Source: Terribacillus sp. DMT04 (GTDB lineage: Bacteria > Bacillota > Bacilli > Bacillales > Amphibacillaceae). From it: 64,000 nt of DNA. The stretch's first letter is position 1, and each line of letters begins with the position of its first letter. Shown in pieces: positions 53,541-62,810 of this stretch. Position numbers and translations under genes: made by a program. The notes beneath the pieces were generated by a model. That model was not told the DNA's origin, made no database searches, and saw nothing but the letters and a program-made list of their open reading frames with translations. Where the stretch lies: contig NZ_CP077639.1 of the NCBI RefSeq assembly GCF_019056395.1, positions 1,676,001-1,740,000 on the forward strand, written 5' to 3'.

Positions 53541-56500
53541 TTATTGGAAAATAAATTTTGCTGCTGATCCAGTTGGGGAACTATCAATCTGCAGCTTTGC
53601 ATGAATCTCTTCCTTCAATTGCGGCACATGGGAAATAATACCGAGCACCCGATTGCTGGCTTGCAGTCCCTTCAAGCTATCAATCGCCTGTTCCAGCGAT
53701 ACTTCATCCAATGTACCAAAACCTTCATCAATAAATAATGTTTCCAGTTCAACGCCGCCTGCGTGTGCCTGGACGACATCCGACATCCCGAGTGCCAAGG
53801 AAAGAGCTGCTTTAAACCCTTCGCCGCCGGATAATGTCTTAACTGGCCGCTCCTGACCGGTATGATGATCGATCACTTCTAAGTCCAATCCACTTTGTGC
53901 TCCGCGTTTGGCTATTTGACCGCTCCGCTTCAGCTGGTAGCGATGATCTGTCATTTCTTCTAATCGGATATTTGCTTGGAGAATGATTTCATCTAAGAAA
54001 CTTGTTAGCACATAACGCTCAAACGATAGACGAAGACTGTTGTCTCCTTTAGCTAGATTGGCCAATTCCCCAATATCATAATAGCGAATCTTTTGATCAG
54101 CTGCTTCTTCTTGAAGTGCTAGTAATGAATTCTTAATAAGATTATGCTGTGAAACATAGCTTCTTGCGGCATTTAGTTTCGTATTATTCGCTTCAAAAAC
54201 TTGCTCTGCTTCTGTTACGTTTTGCTCATAAACAGTGAGGTTCGGTCTCTCACGCTGATCTGTCTGCGTTTGCAATTCAGCAATTCTTTCGCTGAGACTG
54301 CGGCGCTGTTGATCATAGCGCTCTAATTCCTCTTGCAGTGTCCGCATATCTCTATCTGTTCCTTTAGCTGTTAGAAATGCTTCTGTGTTTGCAAACCCCG
54401 CATCTTCAAGCTTCGCAAGATATTCTTTTTCTTGCTGACGATATGTTTGTTCCAAATCAGATGTGAATTTTGCAGTCGATTCCAAAGCAGCCGCAATTTG
54501 TTCTCTGCTTTTGGATATCTCTTCATAATTATGCTGCAGTGCTTCCCATTCGCTTATCGCTGTTTGGAGTGCAGTTTCTGCTTGTTTAATGGAAAGCTCC
54601 CAATCTGACGGATCCGGAAGTACGTCTGGCAGCTGCTTCCGCTGTAAACGAACTTCTGCTTCCATGTGATGGCAGGATTCCTCAAGACTCCGAATCGTAG
54701 TTTGCAGCTCTTCAGCAGTTTTTTCTTCTTGTTCAAACGTTTGTTTAATCTGCACGAGTGTCTGTTTTAACTGATCGATATGCTTGCGCTCTTTTTGCTT
54801 TTGCTGTAATGAGCTAGCAATCTTTTCTTTATGTTTGTGCGTCTCTTCTGTCAGTTCATCTATTTTTGACTGATCGTAAGCCGAGTCACCTAAAACACTC
54901 TGAGCCAATTCGTCGGTAACTTGCCGGATTGCCTGCCCATTGGATTTAGCTTCTACATAATGTTTCTGTACATCATCATATGCACGCTGGGCGTTTTCAA
55001 GTAATGCTCTTTTTTGTTTTAACAGTTCAAAAGACTGAACATGCACAGACGTATGTGCAGGAGAGGGATGCTCGGTAGCACCGCAGACCGGACATGGCTC
55101 GCCATCTGTCAGCTGCTGTGCCAAATGAGCGGCATGGTGAGCTGCTTGTGCTTCTTCCATCTCCTTAATTTCCTGGCGCAGCTGCTGCACATTTTTTTCC
55201 TGTTCCTGCAATCGCTGTACGGCCTGCTGGTAACTTGTACGCATCTCTTGCAGCTGACGGAAAGCATCTTTTAAGCGAGCTATTTCTGTCAGCTGCTGCT
55301 CCATCTTTTCTAGCTCACGCTGCTCTTCGTAATATGCCTGTATAATTGCTGATTCTCGGCTTATATCTTTTTCTAGTGCAAGCTGTTTATTTTTCCGTTC
55401 CGTCTGTGCATCTTTTAGTTTATTGATTTGCTGCTGTTTTTCTTCCAGCTTCTTTTGGATGCTGTTCAATTCTTGCTTGCGCAACTCATATGTTTGCAAT
55501 TGTTCCAGCTGCTGCTTTTGAAGCTGAAGCTGCTCTTGCTGTTTTTGCCGTTGAGGCTCTAGTTCCTTTGCTTTCATGTATGAAGACTTGGTTGTTTCGA
55601 ACTGTTTCTCTAACTGATCTTTCTTTGTTTTTGTCTCATGTTGCTGCCTTACTTGGCGCTGCCATTCATCTTTGCGGGCGGCCAGCTGCTGTTCGTAAGG
55701 CACAAGCCGGCTGGCGCGTTCCATCTCTTGAAGACGTACTTGCTTTTGTTTCATTTCCGGCTGCTTTTGCTGGAGCTGTTGATCTTGTTTTAAAGCTTGT
55801 TCCAGATGATCAAATGTAGCAAGCAGCTGTTTTGCTTCATAAAGCTGTTTTTGTCGTTCCTGCCAAATTTGTTTATGATTAATCAGCTCTTTTTCACTGT
55901 TGGTGACAGAAAGGTCCATTGCATCCAGTTCAAGCTGCAGTTTTTTCATGACATCAGGGACGCTGTCTGTTTCAGACGGCTCCTGTGAGCGCCATTCAAT
56001 TTTGCTGATTTGCTGCTGTTCTTTCCATTCGGTTTGCTGCAAACTCTCTTTTAATTGCTTGGCTTCGTCCTTCAGCGTTTCTGTCATGCGTTCGTAAAAA
56101 TACGTCCGGAAAATCCGCTGGAGAATTTCTTCTCTATCTTTGCTGTTTTCTGAGATAAGCTTCCGAAATTCCCCTTGCGGAATCATAATCATTTTACGAA
56201 ATTGCTCATAATCAAGTCCGATTTTTTCTTCAATAACTTCATTGACTTCTTTGATTCGAGATGTAATAAGAGACTTTTCTCCGTCTTTCCATTCGTAAAA
56301 TTCTGCTCTTGCCGGATCATCGGTAAATCCTTCGCCGCGTTCTTTCTTCTTTTGCTGTTTCGGGTAACGTATTACTTCATATTCGGTTCCGCGCAAGGAG
56401 AAACAATAGCGTACTTCCGTAATCTCGCCTGGCGCAGCGAAATGACTGCGAAGAGAATCCTGATCCCGGTCACTGCCGCTTGCCCGTCCATAAAGACTGT

Positions 56501-56648
56501 AACAAATTGCATCAAAGATAGTTGTCTTTCCGGCGCCCGTCGGTCCAGTAATTAAAAAGATAGATTCAGCCCCGAGCTCCCTAAAATCTATAGTCTGCGG
56601 CTTGTGGTATGGTCCGAATGCGGTCATTTGCAGGGTAATAGCACGCAC
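53541..56648 (-). CDS. sbcC: Exonuclease SbcCD, subunit C
   Basis: 1035-residue SMC-like ATPase that, with SbcD, opens and trims DNA hairpins and double-strand ends. Walker A is GPTGAGKTTIFDA near residue 32. Two long coiled-coil arms flank the zinc-hook motif CPVCG near residue 518. The C-terminal ATPase half carries LSGGEGFKAALSLALGMSD and Walker B LFIDEGFGTLDE. The start is GTG at 56648, one base after the sbcD stop and following AAGGAGGGG. The ORF from 56672 overlaps sbcD and is rejected. Confidence 0.96.
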   Translation of the reverse strand: MRAITLQMTAFGPYHKPQTIDFRELGAESIFLITGPTGAGKTTIFDAICYSLYGRASGSDRDQDSLRSHFAAPGEITEVRYCFSLRGTEYEVIRYPKQQKKKERGEGFTDDPARAEFYEWKDGEKSLITSRIKEVNEVIEEKIGLDYEQFRKMIMIPQGEFRKLISENSKDREEILQRIFRTYFYERMTETLKDEAKQLKESLQQTEWKEQQQISKIEWRSQEPSETDSVPDVMKKLQLELDAMDLSVTNSEKELINHKQIWQERQKQLYEAKQLLATFDHLEQALKQDQQLQQKQPEMKQKQVRLQEMERASRLVPYEQQLAARKDEWQRQVRQQHETKTKKDQLEKQFETTKSSYMKAKELEPQRQKQQEQLQLQKQQLEQLQTYELRKQELNSIQKKLEEKQQQINKLKDAQTERKNKQLALEKDISRESAIIQAYYEEQRELEKMEQQLTEIARLKDAFRQLQEMRTSYQQAVQRLQEQEKNVQQLRQEIKEMEEAQAAHHAAHLAQQLTDGEPCPVCGATEHPSPAHTSVHVQSFELLKQKRALLENAQRAYDDVQKHYVEAKSNGQAIRQVTDELAQSVLGDSAYDQSKIDELTEETHKHKEKIASSLQQKQKERKHIDQLKQTLVQIKQTFEQEEKTAEELQTTIRSLEESCHHMEAEVRLQRKQLPDVLPDPSDWELSIKQAETALQTAISEWEALQHNYEEISKSREQIAAALESTAKFTSDLEQTYRQQEKEYLAKLEDAGFANTEAFLTAKGTDRDMRTLQEELERYDQQRRSLSERIAELQTQTDQRERPNLTVYEQNVTEAEQVFEANNTKLNAARSYVSQHNLIKNSLLALQEEAADQKIRYYDIGELANLAKGDNSLRLSFERYVLTSFLDEIILQANIRLEEMTDHRYQLKRSGQIAKRGAQSGLDLEVIDHHTGQERPVKTLSGGEGFKAALSLALGMSDVVQAHAGGVELETLFIDEGFGTLDEVSLEQAIDSLKGLQASNRVLGIISHVPQLKEEIHAKLQIDSSPTGSAAKFIFQ

Positions 56649-56649
56649 A

Positions 56650-57804
56650 TTATCCCCTCCTTTCTTCCTCAACTAGACGCTGAATGATTGTTTCCATTTG
56701 CGTTTGGCGATGCTCCGGTATAGCTTCACCTTTCATCTCCTCATAAAATGCAGCAAACAGCTGCAAGTGGGACATGCGCTGTTTTTCTTTGATTTCCTTT
56801 ATATCAGACATGGAGCTAGCGCCGCTTTTTGCTTTTCGCTCCAATCGAAGGATGTTCGGGTAAAGCTTGCGCAGCTTGCCCATCGGGTCCAGCAGCTGTC
56901 CGTCATCAAGCAAACGAATATGCAAATAATCTGTTTTGCTACCGCCGGAGACTCCCTCCATCAACTCATCAAAATAGCCCTCGACTATGCGCATATCTCG
57001 TTTTGGCTCAAGGTCAATTTTCTCAAATGATTGAAATCCTGCTTCATCCAACTCAATGATGGTCACTGATTTCTTATGATTTGCTTCTGAAAAGGAGTAC
57101 TTCAGCGGTGAACCGCTGTAGCGAATATGATCACTCGTAATTCGCTGCGCTTGGTGCAAGTGCCCAAAAGCAGCATACGTGAAAGGTTCAAACAGTGATG
57201 CATCCACATATGGGCTTCCTCCAATCATGGAAAGCCGCTCCTCAGAGTCAGATTCCATGCCTCCTGCCAGAAAAGCGTGTCCAACAAAAACATGACGTTC
57301 TGCCATATTGTTGTTGTCTGTTATATAAGACACAATGCGTTCCATCGCACGCTGATGGGTAGTAATTGTGTCGTCTTTAAAAAAGGTCCGAACATCAGCT
57401 GGTTCGGTATATGGAATCAAATGAAAATGGACTGGTCCATACGCATCTTGCAAGGTCACTGGTTCGAGTCCTTCTCGCAGTTTTGTTTCAATATATAGGT
57501 TGCTTGCTTTAAACAGCTGACTGCCAAAATCAAGGCGATCAGGACTGTCATGGTTACCGCTGATTGACAATACCGGGATCTCCTTTTCGCCAATCAGCCA
57601 GTTCCACGTATTATTTAAGAGCTCGACCGCATCACGCGGCGGAATTGCTCGGTCATATAAGTCTCCAGCCACAATAACTGCGTCAGGCTGTTCTTTTTCT
57701 ATGACTAGTTTGATCTGCTCTAAGATTAGCGCTTGATCGTCTGTCATATGTACGCTGTTGACAATCTTGCCCAAATGCCAATCAGCGGTATGCAATAGTT
57801 TCAT
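56650..57804 (-). CDS. sbcD: Exonuclease SbcCD, subunit D
   Basis: 384-residue Mn-dependent phosphoesterase, the nuclease subunit of the Mre11-Rad50-like complex. Metal-binding motifs are HTADWHLGK, AGDLYDR, SGNHDSPDRL and FGHLHQAQ. The ATG follows AGGAGGAATTCGT. First gene of the sbcD-sbcC-DUF2584 operon. Confidence 0.96.
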   Translation of the reverse strand: MKLLHTADWHLGKIVNSVHMTDDQALILEQIKLVIEKEQPDAVIVAGDLYDRAIPPRDAVELLNNTWNWLIGEKEIPVLSISGNHDSPDRLDFGSQLFKASNLYIETKLREGLEPVTLQDAYGPVHFHLIPYTEPADVRTFFKDDTITTHQRAMERIVSYITDNNNMAERHVFVGHAFLAGGMESDSEERLSMIGGSPYVDASLFEPFTYAAFGHLHQAQRITSDHIRYSGSPLKYSFSEANHKKSVTIIELDEAGFQSFEKIDLEPKRDMRIVEGYFDELMEGVSGGSKTDYLHIRLLDDGQLLDPMGKLRKLYPNILRLERKAKSGASSMSDIKEIKEKQRMSHLQLFAAFYEEMKGEAIPEHRQTQMETIIQRLVEEERRG

Positions 57805-57875
57805 ACGAATTCCTCCTGCTATTATTCTAGCATGATTTGTTTAAGGGTGGTATGGGAAGAACCGCCAGGAAATTG

Positions 57876-58613
57876 CTAGTTCTGCTTTCTTCGGTGGAAC
57901 GGACATTGTGCAGGTGAGGAATTGTCATCATGGAGGAAGTATTGTTTCCATTCCAGATTGTCTTTGTTACCGTAAGCATTCAAATCAGGATGAACATCGT
58001 TGGAATCATACGCGCGTATCCGTTGCCGAATTTTATTCTTTATCGCTGCTGCAGGCTTCGGCTTTGATTGAAACTCCTCCAACACCCATCTAGGTGTGAT
58101 TGCTAGCATCATACACGGAAAGTTCCGGCTCTTTTTCACTATATGAGACGGTGTAGCGCAGTACATAAAATACTTTTCTTCTCCAAAGCAATACTCCCAA
58201 AGTATCTCTTTAGGATCTTCAGGAATTTGGTCAGGCCAGTCATTTGTATCATAGGCAGTCGCCTTGCTTAGCAGCTCCCAGAAGATTTGGAAATAAGCCG
58301 GAACATCCAACTGAAGCGCTTGCTGTTTTGCTGTATCAAAAAACACAATCAGGGAAGTATAAGAACCTAACTCTCTTGCACTCTTTCCATATGCCTCTAA
58401 TAAACCGGCCAATTGTTTGGCCGCATCTTCTGTTGTTGGATCATCAGCAAAGCCATAGCGGAATTGGTCAAGCGCATGGCCTGCAGTTGCTGGAATACAA
58501 GGAAACTTACTTTCTTGATCAGATAGTTTGCTATGAAAGCTCTGGAGCATATCTTGCTGCCATAAGGTTAGCTCGTGATAGTCAGAATTGTGGATATCAA
58601 ACAAGGTGGTCAT
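57876..58613 (-). CDS. YqcI/YcgG family protein
   Basis: 245 residues. FPCIPATAGHALDQFRYGF at the N-terminal side, RNFPCMMLAITPRWVLEEF, and the late CPFHR are conserved features of the YqcI/YcgG family. Several Cys and His in these motifs hint at metal or haem-like chemistry, but no function is established. The ATG follows AAAAGGAGAACGTGCG. Confidence 0.87.
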   Translation of the reverse strand: MTTLFDIHNSDYHELTLWQQDMLQSFHSKLSDQESKFPCIPATAGHALDQFRYGFADDPTTEDAAKQLAGLLEAYGKSARELGSYTSLIVFFDTAKQQALQLDVPAYFQIFWELLSKATAYDTNDWPDQIPEDPKEILWEYCFGEEKYFMYCATPSHIVKKSRNFPCMMLAITPRWVLEEFQSKPKPAAAIKNKIRQRIRAYDSNDVHPDLNAYGNKDNLEWKQYFLHDDNSSPAQCPFHRRKQN

Positions 58614-58686
58614 CGCACGTTCTCCTTTTATCTGGTTATATCCCTAGTACAATATTCAGGAAGAAGTGCGGAGGTGATTATAGCTG

Positions 58687-58905
58687 TTAAGAAGAAATGC
58701 GCCACGAGGTTGTTTGTGGCTGCATGGCGAGAATCTGATCCAGTCGAAATGTGCGCTGCTGTTTTCGCAAATAACAATAACCAGTAACAGATGTTTCTGT
58801 TATACGATCTATCTGTATACGGCGTTTGGTTACCGATCCATCTTTTGCCATATAAATCATTATCACTTGCTGCTTCAAAAATTTTGCCACTGCGCTTTGT
58901 TTCAT
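58687..58905 (-). CDS. Small WYL-like domain protein, predicted SOS gene
   Basis: 72 residues resembling a stand-alone WYL module (IYMAKDGSVTKRRIQIDRIT, then GYCYLRKQQRTFRLDQI), a ligand- or nucleic-acid-binding fold usually found in regulators. The ATG follows AGGGATCTAAA. Its promoter (minus-35 GTGACA, minus-10 TATAAT, 17 bases) contains a LexA box, so DNA-damage induction is predicted. It is transcribed divergently from a YolD-like gene with the same arrangement. Confidence 0.78.
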   Translation of the reverse strand: MKQSAVAKFLKQQVIMIYMAKDGSVTKRRIQIDRITETSVTGYCYLRKQQRTFRLDQILAMQPQTTSWRISS

Positions 58906-58940
58906 TTTAGATCCCTGCTTTCTGCTTATTATTTACTTGT

Positions 58941-58969
58941 ATTATATACGAACAAATGTTCTTTGTCAC
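58941..58969 (-). promoter_or_regulatory. Promoter of the WYL-like gene with embedded LexA box
   Basis: On the minus strand GTGACA (58964-58969) and TATAAT (58941-58946) are 17 bases apart. The spacer contains the LexA-type sequence CGAACAAATGTTCT (58949-58962), which fits CGAACRNRYGTTYC at 13 of 14 positions. Confidence 0.78.
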
Positions 58970-58999
58970 TTGAAAAAGGAACACGCGTTCGTATATAAT
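58970..58999 (+). promoter_or_regulatory. Promoter of the YolD-like gene with embedded LexA box
   Basis: TTGAAA (58970-58975) and TATAAT (58994-58999) are 18 bases apart. The spacer holds a perfect Bacillus LexA box, read on the minus strand as CGAACGCGTGTTCC (58978-58991). Confidence 0.85.
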
Positions 59000-59019
59000 G
59001 AGAACAGGAGGAATGATGT

Positions 59020-59352
59020 ATGGTGCATGATCGAGGAAAAATAAAATGGACATCCTTAATGCTGCCGGAGCATGTAGAGATGCTGCAGCAAATGGGGCGT
59101 GAAATTGGCATTGAAAAGGCGCCACTTTTAGATGAACAGCAACTGGAAGAGCTGGAACAAAAAGTCCGGCTGATTCAAATAGGAACAACAAAAGCACGTA
59201 TTAGTTATAGCAGCGGCAGCAACGTAAATAAAGTCTCAGGTATTGTGACCGGGTTGAAACCAGCTGAACAATATCTGCTTCTTGATACGGCAGACCGTTT
59301 GTATCCTGTTCGTATTCCGTTTAATCAGCTAATCGATATCTCATTTCATTAA
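59020..59352 (+). CDS. YolD-like protein, predicted SOS gene
   Basis: 110 residues of the YolD family (DRGKIKWTSLMLPEHVEMLQ, then beta-rich TTKARISYSSGSN...VSGIVTGL). YolD genes usually precede Y-family polymerase genes (polY2/uvrX type) and belong to the LexA regulon. Here no polymerase follows; the next gene is convergent tcyP. The ATG follows AGGAGGAATGATGT. The promoter contains a perfect LexA box. Confidence 0.88.
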   Translation: MVHDRGKIKWTSLMLPEHVEMLQQMGREIGIEKAPLLDEQQLEELEQKVRLIQIGTTKARISYSSGSNVNKVSGIVTGLKPAEQYLLLDTADRLYPVRIPFNQLIDISFH

Positions 59353-59380
59353 AAAATACCGCTCCCGGCTGGGAACGGCA
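59351..59380 (-). terminator. Terminator of tcyP
   Basis: A nine-base stem (59358-59366 with 59371-59379, one G-U or mismatch) followed on the minus strand by ATTTTTT. Confidence 0.85.
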
Positions 59381-59395
59381 TATCAAAAAGTCAGT

Positions 59396-60787
59396 TTATA
59401 CTGCAGTACTTTCAGAGGAAACATCATCTGAACGATATTTTTTTGTATCCAATTCTCCTAGAGAACGGCTTGTTACCAGGCCGGATACCATGGATCCGCT
59501 CACATTTACCGCTGTACGGCCCATATCTATAAGTGGCTCAATCGATATCAATACACCTGCTAAAGCTACTGGCAAGTTCATCGTGGAGAGAACAATTAAA
59601 GAAGCAAATGTTGCGCCCCCACCAACACCAGCTACACCGAACGAACTAATCATGACGACAAGTATGAGTGTGAAAAGGAAAGACGGCGACAAGGGATTAA
59701 TACCTTGTGAAGGTGCAATCATGACAGCCAGCATAGCTGGATAAATGCCAGCGCAGCCATTCTGCCCAATTGTAATACCAAACGAAGCAGAGAAGTTCGC
59801 AATAGACTCTGGAACGCCCAGCTTATTCCGTTGTGCATCAACATTTAATGGTAACGTTCCTGCACTGGTGCGTGAAGTGAAGGCAAATGCCAGAACAGGC
59901 ATAACTTTTTTCACATATTGTTTTGGACTAAGTCCCATAACAGTCAAAATAAGCAAATGAACCAGGAACATGGCAATCAGCGCCACATAAGAAGCAATAA
60001 CAAACTTACCTAGTGTTGCGATGGCATTAAAATCACTTCCTGCAACTGTTCTGGCCATTAAAGCAAGTATCCCGTAGGGTGTAAGTCGTAATACGAGTGT
60101 TACAATACGCATCACAATACTGTGCAAGGACTCCACCGTTTTCTGGAAAAAATCAGCTTGTTCAGGATGTTTTCTTCTTACTCCCAAGTAAGCGACCCCA
60201 ACAAATGCTGCAAAGATGACCACTGCTATTGTAGATGTTGGCCGAGCTCCAGTTAAGTCCTGGAATGGATTAGTTGGGAGGAACTCCAATATTTTCTGCG
60301 GCACTGTTGTACTCTGTACATCAGTTAAACGCTCTTCTAATTCCTGCCCCCTCGCTTCCTCGGCAGCACTTGTATTAACATCAATCGCTTTCAGGTCAAA
60401 TCCGACAGCGGATGCAACACCGATAGCAGCTGCAATAGCTGTTGTTAAAAGCAATGTTCCAATTACCAGCCCGCTGATTTTACCCAGATTGGCGGACTTC
60501 TTCAATCTCGTAAACGCTGCAACGATAGAAATGAAGACAAGCGGCATAACAATCATTTGCAGAAGTTTAACATATCCGCTTCCCACAATTCCAAACCAAT
60601 CGTTTGTCTGAGTAATCGTGTCGGAGGCAGGCTGATAGATTAATTGCAGAGCAACTCCAAATACTATCCCAAGCCCTAATCCGGTCAATACGCGTTTTGA
60701 AAAGGAAACATGTTTCTTTTGCATCCAATAGAGTACAAAAAGCAATCCTAATAAAACAACAATATTAATAGCTGTAAATAAGTCCAA
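59396..60787 (-). CDS. tcyP: L-cystine symporter TcyP
   Basis: 463 residues, the same length as B. subtilis TcyP, a sodium/proton-coupled dicarboxylate-type (DAACS) transporter for cystine. Features are MIVMPLVFISIVAAFTRL, AFTSRTSAGTLPLN (the serine-rich hairpin) and NGCAGIYPAMLAVM. About eight membrane helices plus two re-entrant loops are expected. The start is TTG, eight bases after GAGAGGAG. No S-box or T-box structure was recognised upstream; CymR control is known for this gene in B. subtilis but no clear box was identified. Confidence 0.93.
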   Translation of the reverse strand: MDLFTAINIVVLLGLLFVLYWMQKKHVSFSKRVLTGLGLGIVFGVALQLIYQPASDTITQTNDWFGIVGSGYVKLLQMIVMPLVFISIVAAFTRLKKSANLGKISGLVIGTLLLTTAIAAAIGVASAVGFDLKAIDVNTSAAEEARGQELEERLTDVQSTTVPQKILEFLPTNPFQDLTGARPTSTIAVVIFAAFVGVAYLGVRRKHPEQADFFQKTVESLHSIVMRIVTLVLRLTPYGILALMARTVAGSDFNAIATLGKFVIASYVALIAMFLVHLLILTVMGLSPKQYVKKVMPVLAFAFTSRTSAGTLPLNVDAQRNKLGVPESIANFSASFGITIGQNGCAGIYPAMLAVMIAPSQGINPLSPSFLFTLILVVMISSFGVAGVGGGATFASLIVLSTMNLPVALAGVLISIEPLIDMGRTAVNVSGSMVSGLVTSRSLGELDTKKYRSDDVSSESTAV

Positions 60788-60936
60788 ACCAAATTCTCCT
60801 CTCCAAAATCAATAATCCCTATCAGTTAAGTATGAATTGAACCTTTTTTACAATAGCATGTTGGAAAGATTATGTAAATATTTTTTATTTACAAAAGATG
60901 CTCCTGCATGCAGCAGTAGCAGAATCTGCATACAAG

Positions 60937-60970
60937 CAAAAAGTGTCCAGCCTTGGCAGGGCTGGACACA
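60937..60970 (-). terminator. Terminator of the LTA-synthase-family gene
   Basis: A ten-base GC-rich stem (60943-60952 with 60960-60969) followed on the minus strand by TTTTTGCTT. Confidence 0.9.
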
Positions 60971-60974
60971 CACA

Positions 60975-62810
60975 TCATTTGGCAAAGCGCAGCAGATCAC
61001 CATTCAAAATGGCATCTGAGTAATACAATTCTTTATTCCGTTTCTCAAAAAATGGAGCGCAGAGGCTCATATCCGTTTTTTCAGATGTCGCTCTGTCGTA
61101 ACAAAGCTGACTTGTGTAGATTACATCCTCTGTAATAAAATCACCATCTCGCAATACAACGAAAGAATTACGATCATCTGCCAGCAGATCTTGTCCAAAA
61201 TGAGGATATGCATTTGTATCAATGCCTAACAGGTGCAAGATTGTTGGCTGAATATCAATTTGACCGGCAGGATGATGAATGGCCTTTCCTTCCTCACCAG
61301 GCACGTGAATAATCAATGGCACCCGCTGTAAATCAAGTTTCTCCGGTGTGGAAAGTTCCTCATCAAGGTAAGTTTCAATGCCGTCATAATAACTTTCGGA
61401 AATCCCATAATGATCTCCAATCAAAACTACAACAGAGTCTTCATACAAGCCGGCTTTTTTCAGGTCTTCAAAAAAATTCTTGAGCATTTCATCTTGATAA
61501 CGGACAGTCTGGAAATAACGATCCACTACATCAACACCTGTATCTGCATCATCCAGCATAATATCCTCATCATCCAAGATAAAAGGAAAGTGGTTTGTCA
61601 GCAGCAGGAACTTACTGTAAAACGGTTCTTTTAAACTTTTTAAGTAAGGCATGGATTGTTCCAGGAATGCGCCATCTTTGATACCGTAGTTCACACTGTT
61701 TGCTTCCGTTACATCATAAGAATTCATTGAGAAAAAATCGTTGTAGCCAAATGCATCGTATGCTTCTTCGCGATTCCAGAAACTTGCGACATTTCCATGG
61801 AAAGAAGCACTATGATAACCAGACTTGGCTAGTATTTCAGGCATGGATACGTATTCGTTATCCGGACGGCGTACATAAACAGATCCGCTCGATAACGGAT
61901 AAAAGGACTGATCAAACATAAATTCAGCATCAGACGTTTTTCCTTGGGCAGTTTGATGATACACATTATCGAAATAAAAACTGTCCTTAATTAAGTTGTT
62001 TAAGAAGGGGGTAATCTCCTCATCCTTTACTTTTCGTCCCATCACAAACTGCTGTGTTGATTCCAGATTCACAAGAATGACATTCTTTCCTTTTGCAACA
62101 CCAAAATAATCAGACTGAATATCCTTGTTGGTGCGCTCCAGGTAAGCAGCAGCTTTCTCATAATCTTTCTTTGACGCAAATTCACTGCTGAGCTCAGCGC
62201 GAACAGTTTGGTAGATATCATATCCGTGGTAATAAACCGGACCTAGCTCACTTACCTTAGCAGTACGGTTAAAGCTGCCATCATGCTGATCTCCAGCGCC
62301 AATTTGACTAATGCCGATGTTAAGTCCAATAAGCAGGATAATAGCACTAGTAAAAACTCCTTTTCTCTTCCAGGTCAAACGCACCGGTTTCGGCCGTTTG
62401 ACCAGCCACCAGATTAGCAGAAAAACGGTATCCGCAAACAACACCAAATCTAGCGGGTCCATCAATTCTACTGTACTCTGGCTAAGACCGCCGACGTTCT
62501 GGAATTGGAATAGGATAGGCAATGTCACAAAGTCGATGTAAAAGCGAAAATACAGTAAGTTACCGTAGAGAACGCCTGTCAGGATTATATGCAGAATTAA
62601 TAGTGAGCCGGCTCGCAGTTTACGAGCAAAAACGTATAACAGCAGCACGAGCACTGCGACAGACGACAAACTTGAAAAAAACAACTGTATATAATCAAAC
62701 GGTTCATATAATGGCAAGTCGAAATAGATAATACTTATTAGATACATCTTACATAACAGAAGGACCGCTCCAACCGAGCAGTAACCTTTGACAGTGGACA
62801 AAAATCTCAT
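60975..62810 (-). CDS. LTA synthase family protein (membrane sulfatase-fold enzyme)
   Basis: 611 residues. Five hydrophobic helices occupy residues about 10-170, and an extracellular sulfatase-fold domain follows. The catalytic Thr is Thr292 in AQGKTSDAEFMF. Other motifs are NLESTQQF (metal Glu), HGNVASFWNR and IGDHYG. The family polymerises or primes glycerol-phosphate from phosphatidylglycerol to make lipoteichoic acid. Bacillus has several paralogues (LtaS, YfnI, YqgS, YvgJ) and which one this is cannot be decided. The ATG overlaps the upstream stop as ATGA, so it is translationally coupled to the aminotransferase gene. Confidence 0.92.
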   Translation of the reverse strand: MRFLSTVKGYCSVGAVLLLCKMYLISIIYFDLPLYEPFDYIQLFFSSLSSVAVLVLLLYVFARKLRAGSLLILHIILTGVLYGNLLYFRFYIDFVTLPILFQFQNVGGLSQSTVELMDPLDLVLFADTVFLLIWWLVKRPKPVRLTWKRKGVFTSAIILLIGLNIGISQIGAGDQHDGSFNRTAKVSELGPVYYHGYDIYQTVRAELSSEFASKKDYEKAAAYLERTNKDIQSDYFGVAKGKNVILVNLESTQQFVMGRKVKDEEITPFLNNLIKDSFYFDNVYHQTAQGKTSDAEFMFDQSFYPLSSGSVYVRRPDNEYVSMPEILAKSGYHSASFHGNVASFWNREEAYDAFGYNDFFSMNSYDVTEANSVNYGIKDGAFLEQSMPYLKSLKEPFYSKFLLLTNHFPFILDDEDIMLDDADTGVDVVDRYFQTVRYQDEMLKNFFEDLKKAGLYEDSVVVLIGDHYGISESYYDGIETYLDEELSTPEKLDLQRVPLIIHVPGEEGKAIHHPAGQIDIQPTILHLLGIDTNAYPHFGQDLLADDRNSFVVLRDGDFITEDVIYTSQLCYDRATSEKTDMSLCAPFFEKRNKELYYSDAILNGDLLRFAK

